Shown piece by piece: positions 61,517-64,000 of a stretch of 64,000 nt of DNA. This stretch comes from an uncultured Saprospiraceae bacterium (GTDB lineage Bacteria; Bacteroidota; Bacteroidia; Chitinophagales; Saprospiraceae), in NCBI GenBank assembly GCA_938003955.1, contig CALKXE010000002.1, positions 41,296 to 105,295 of the forward strand. The letters run 5' to 3'. The notes beneath the pieces are model-generated. The model ran no database searches and was not told the DNA's origin. It was given only the letters and a program-made list of their open reading frames with translations. The position numbers were made by a program, and so were the translations under genes. Position 1 is the stretch's first letter. Each line of letters starts with the position of its first letter.

Positions 61517-62881
61517 GGTAGTGTATTGAAAAGTGTGTCATGATTTTAGCATCAATATTTTTTTAGCTAAAGGCCTTCGCAAGAAAGAGGTCTTTTGTTA
61601 AAAAGATATCCTCGTTATTAAACTTCCTTTATTCGCTCAGGGAACTCACGTTTGAGTACACGTATTATTTGGGGCCAACCTCTAGTTTTTCTTTGCCAAC
61701 TCTTCTTACTGTGTTGTAAAGTTAAAAATAATTGTTTTTCTAATGCTTGATCATTAACAAATGCTCCTTTTGTCTTTGTTGTTTTTCGCATTATTCTATG
61801 CAGTGATTCTACCGTGTTTGTAGTATAGATTACTCGTCGTAGTTCTTTAGGGTAATCAAAACTCACACTCAACTCTATCCACGAAGCTTTCCATTTCTTT
61901 GCTATTTCTGGGTACTTATCTCCCCATTTTTCGTCAAACCGATCCAGTTCTTCTAATGCCGAATCTGAACTATCTTTGGAATACATTGTCTTTAAGTCCT
62001 TGCATACTGCCCGTAGGTCCTTCCAGGATACATGTTTTACACTTGTTCTTACCATGTGGACTATACATCTCTGTATTAGTGATGAAGGGTATATTTGTTC
62101 TATAACATTTGTAAATCCTGATAATCCATCTACACAGAAGAACAGTACATCTACAACTCCTCTTTCTCTTATGTTTTCTAGAATTTGCCCCCAATGACGT
62201 GCTCCTTCTGACTCTCCTATGTACAAGCCTAGTACATCTCGTTGTCCCTCCATATCTACTCCAAATACTGTATATACAGCTTTGGTAACAACTTTTCTAT
62301 TCTCCCGTACTTTGAAGTGTATAGCATCTAAGTATATGATCGCGTATATATCATCTAATGGTCGACTCTTCCATAACTCTACTTCATCTATAATACGATC
62401 TGTAACTCCTGATATAAAAGATGGACTATATTTAACGCCATACATCTGATTCATATGTTCACTTATGTCTCGAGTACTCGTTCCTATTGCGTATAAACTA
62501 AGTATTTGCCTTTCTAACTCTGGGGCTATATTGCGTTCCCATTTCTTAACTATTTGAGGCGTAAATGTACCTTGTCTATCTCGGGGCGGATCTACAACTA
62601 TCTCTCCCAATCCACTTTTAAGCCTTTTCTTAGTCGAGCCATTTCTTCGGTTATTAGATCCTTTTGTCTTCGTGATATGATCATCTATCTCTTCTTCATA
62701 GGCAGCTTTTAATATCCTACCAATTAAGCCTGTCAACGCCCCTTCTTCTCCAACTAATCCTTTTCCTGACCTTAACTTCTTAATCGCTTCTTTTTCGAAA
62801 CTTTCATAATCAAAACTCTTTTTCTTTTTCATCTCGTCAATTTATGTATTTTTAAATTGACACACTTTTAGGTACACTCTC
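61517..62881 (-). mobile_element. Complete IS256-family insertion sequence
   Basis: 1365 bases. Ends GGTAGTGTATTGAAAAGTGT.. (61517) and, reversed, GAGAGTGTACCTAAAAGTGT.. (62881) form ~24-bp imperfect inverted repeats, with AAAAGTGTGTCA identical. Both sides are flanked by the direct repeat ATAAGCTT (61509-61516 and 62882-62889), an 8-bp target duplication, normal for IS256. Intact transposase inside. The intact duplication shows recent insertion without rearrangement. Confidence 0.92.
61618..62832 (-). CDS. IS256-family transposase
   Basis: 404 residues, full length for the family. N-terminal NRRNGSTKKRLKSGLGEIVV and DPPRDRQGTFTPQIVKKWER; DDE residues in YLDAIHFKVRENRKVV (first Asp), FCVDGLSGFTNVIEQIYP (second Asp) and TNTVESLHRIMRKTTK (Glu); also the HMVRTSVKHVSWKD segment typical of IS256/mutator transposases. 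No stop or shift interrupts it, so the element may be active. It occupies nearly the whole insertion sequence. Confidence 0.95.
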   Translation of the reverse strand: MKKKKSFDYESFEKEAIKKLRSGKGLVGEEGALTGLIGRILKAAYEEEIDDHITKTKGSNNRRNGSTKKRLKSGLGEIVVDPPRDRQGTFTPQIVKKWERNIAPELERQILSLYAIGTSTRDISEHMNQMYGVKYSPSFISGVTDRIIDEVELWKSRPLDDIYAIIYLDAIHFKVRENRKVVTKAVYTVFGVDMEGQRDVLGLYIGESEGARHWGQILENIRERGVVDVLFFCVDGLSGFTNVIEQIYPSSLIQRCIVHMVRTSVKHVSWKDLRAVCKDLKTMYSKDSSDSALEELDRFDEKWGDKYPEIAKKWKASWIELSVSFDYPKELRRVIYTTNTVESLHRIMRKTTKTKGAFVNDQALEKQLFLTLQHSKKSWQRKTRGWPQIIRVLKREFPERIKEV

Positions 62882-63017
62882 ATAAGCTTCGATCCAGCAA
62901 CATCACAAATTCCAACTCTACTCCACTCCACTCCACTTCCCCTTTCCCTAATCCCCAAAATTCACTTTTACCCACAATTCACATCAAGATTAATAACTTC
63001 TTACTACCTTGACCGCT

Positions 63018-63797
63018 ATGAGTAAAATAGATATCCGAACGGTAGAAGTGTTGCAGTATTTGCAGCCGTTGAGAGAAGGAGGTTCCCTGCCTGCGATCGT
63101 GAAGGCAGATGATGACATCCTCTATGTACTAAAGTTCCGAGGAGCTGGACAAGGAACAAAAGCCTTAATCGCAGAACTTATTGGTGGCATGCTTGCCAAA
63201 GAAATAGGACTGAACATGCCAGAGCTTGTGTTGATGAATCTCGATGATTCGTTCAGCAAGACAGAACCGGATGAGGAGATTCAGGACTTATTGAAATTCA
63301 GTGTAGGGACTAATCTGGGTTTACATTTTCTATCTGGATCGATCACTTACGATCCGTTGGTCTCTATTGCGGACTCTTTATCTGCATCCAAAGTAGTCTT
63401 GCTTGATAGTATGATTATGAACATTGACAGGACCGCTAAAAACACCAACTTACTCAACTGGAACAAAGAACTTTGGTTGATCGATCATGGTGCTAGTCTG
63501 TACTTCCATCACAACTGGGCTACTTGGGAACGATACCTAGGAAGTACATTTCCAAGTATCAAAGACCATGTATTACTCGAACGAGCAGATCAGCTTACGG
63601 AAGCCGCAGCCGAAATCAAACAATCAATTACTAAAGATAAAATTTCTGAAATCGTCGCACTGATCCCCGAAGATTGGTTAACAGATCAATCCACTGCGCT
63701 ATCATCCACAGAGATGAGAAACGCATATACCGAATTCCTTAGTAGCAAATTGGATATCATTGACTCACTCGTAAAAGAAGCATCAGATGCAAGATAG
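63018..63797 (+). CDS. HipA-like kinase
   Basis: 259 residues from MSKIDIRTVEVLQYLQPL; a TTG nine bases earlier is a less likely start. The N-lobe has LPAIVKADDDILYVLKFRGA with the ATP-binding Lys; the catalytic loop is DSMIMNIDRTAKNTNLL (Asp, Asn), followed by the DFG-like LWLIDHGASLYFHH. It is much shorter than HipA toxins and lacks a HipB partner. Instead it overlaps a DUF3037 gene by 11 bases, a pairing seen in many genomes. The protein is cytosolic; the phosphorylated target is unknown. Confidence 0.82.
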   Translation: MSKIDIRTVEVLQYLQPLREGGSLPAIVKADDDILYVLKFRGAGQGTKALIAELIGGMLAKEIGLNMPELVLMNLDDSFSKTEPDEEIQDLLKFSVGTNLGLHFLSGSITYDPLVSIADSLSASKVVLLDSMIMNIDRTAKNTNLLNWNKELWLIDHGASLYFHHNWATWERYLGSTFPSIKDHVLLERADQLTEAAAEIKQSITKDKISEIVALIPEDWLTDQSTALSSTEMRNAYTEFLSSKLDIIDSLVKEASDAR

Positions 63798-64000
63798 AGT
63801 TACATATGAGTATGCCGTCATCCGATTAGTTCCACTTGTTGAGCGTGAAGAATTCATGAATGTGGGAGTCATTCTATTTTCAAAAAGGAAAAAATATCTC
63901 GGGATAAAATACACAGTCGACAAAAGAAGAATTAAAGCCTTCTCAGAGGCTGTAGATCCAGATATGATCCAAGACTACTTGGATGCATGGGAGAAGATCT
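63787..64000 (+). CDS. DUF3037 protein (cut by the window edge)
   Basis: The visible 71 codons read MQDRVTYEYAVIRLVPLVER, EEFMNVGVILFSKRKKYLGI, KYTVDKRRIKAFSEAVDPDM, the typical DUF3037 N-terminus. The ATG lies inside the last codons of the HipA-like kinase gene, so the two are translationally coupled. It is known as a partner of HipA-like kinases; function unknown. The C-terminus is outside the window. Confidence 0.85.
   Translation, partial: MQDRVTYEYAVIRLVPLVEREEFMNVGVILFSKRKKYLGIKYTVDKRRIKAFSEAVDPDMIQDYLDAWEKI

Noticed and set aside
1..64000. tRNA and rRNA genes
   Set aside because: Reading both strands I saw no cloverleaf or rRNA-like stretch; a tRNAscan or Infernal run would decide.

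Overview
The window is AT-rich chromosomal DNA from a member of the Bacteroidota, probably a marine or free-living relative of Saprospiria or Flavobacteriia. Evidence: three secreted proteins end in type IX secretion (T9SS) sorting domains (type A at 2101-5079 and 47640-49292, type B/gliding-type at 8366-13858); many lipoproteins; several start codons lie 15-25 bases after a Bacteroidota -7 box (TAnnTTTG); no Shine-Dalgarno sites were noted. Genus-level placement is inference.

Layout. 1-13858: surface and secreted proteins (a beta-propeller lipoprotein, two large T9SS cargo proteins), an enoyl-CoA hydratase with a membrane fatty-acid-hydroxylase-family enzyme, and a tandem palindromic repeat. 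13938-28438: core genes, namely a histone-deacetylase-fold enzyme, two two-component systems, a SixA-like phosphatase, fabH, a HU/SPOR division-type protein, hemL, a thioesterase, a YhiN-type flavoprotein and dnaA. 28953-31084: cytochrome c maturation (ccmC, ccmB, perhaps a tiny third gene). 31294-42506: amidase with LysM-like region, acetyltransferase, LuxE-like enzyme, Crp/Fnr regulator, DUF885 metallopeptidase, a SCO/cytochrome c operon and a DinB-like protein. 42623-45336: a RibF that continues in frame into a family 2 glycosyltransferase, followed by a pseudouridine synthase. 45337-52996: repeats in opposite orientation, a TonB-C-like protein, an arylsulfotransferase-like T9SS protein, and two small regulator/target modules (MarR + SRPBCC; WYL + SnoaL-like) whose operators can be read in the DNA.

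52997-63017 is accessory: a dispersed repeat, a MerR regulator with a divergent cysteine-containing target, several small genes of unknown function, a broken methyltransferase gene, a hairpin that fits an integron attC site, a deaminase-ATPase-winged-helix fusion protein lying exactly between two equally oriented GTTAGGT core sites, and an intact IS256-family element with an 8-bp target duplication. The right edge carries a HipA-like kinase overlapping a DUF3037 gene.

The most noteworthy points are (i) the deaminase/ATPase fusion as a possible mobile gene cassette and defence candidate, (ii) the RibF-glycosyltransferase fusion, (iii) the matched TGACA-N5-TGTCA operators flanking the WYL regulator, and (iv) a possible orphan small RNA at 17763-17838.
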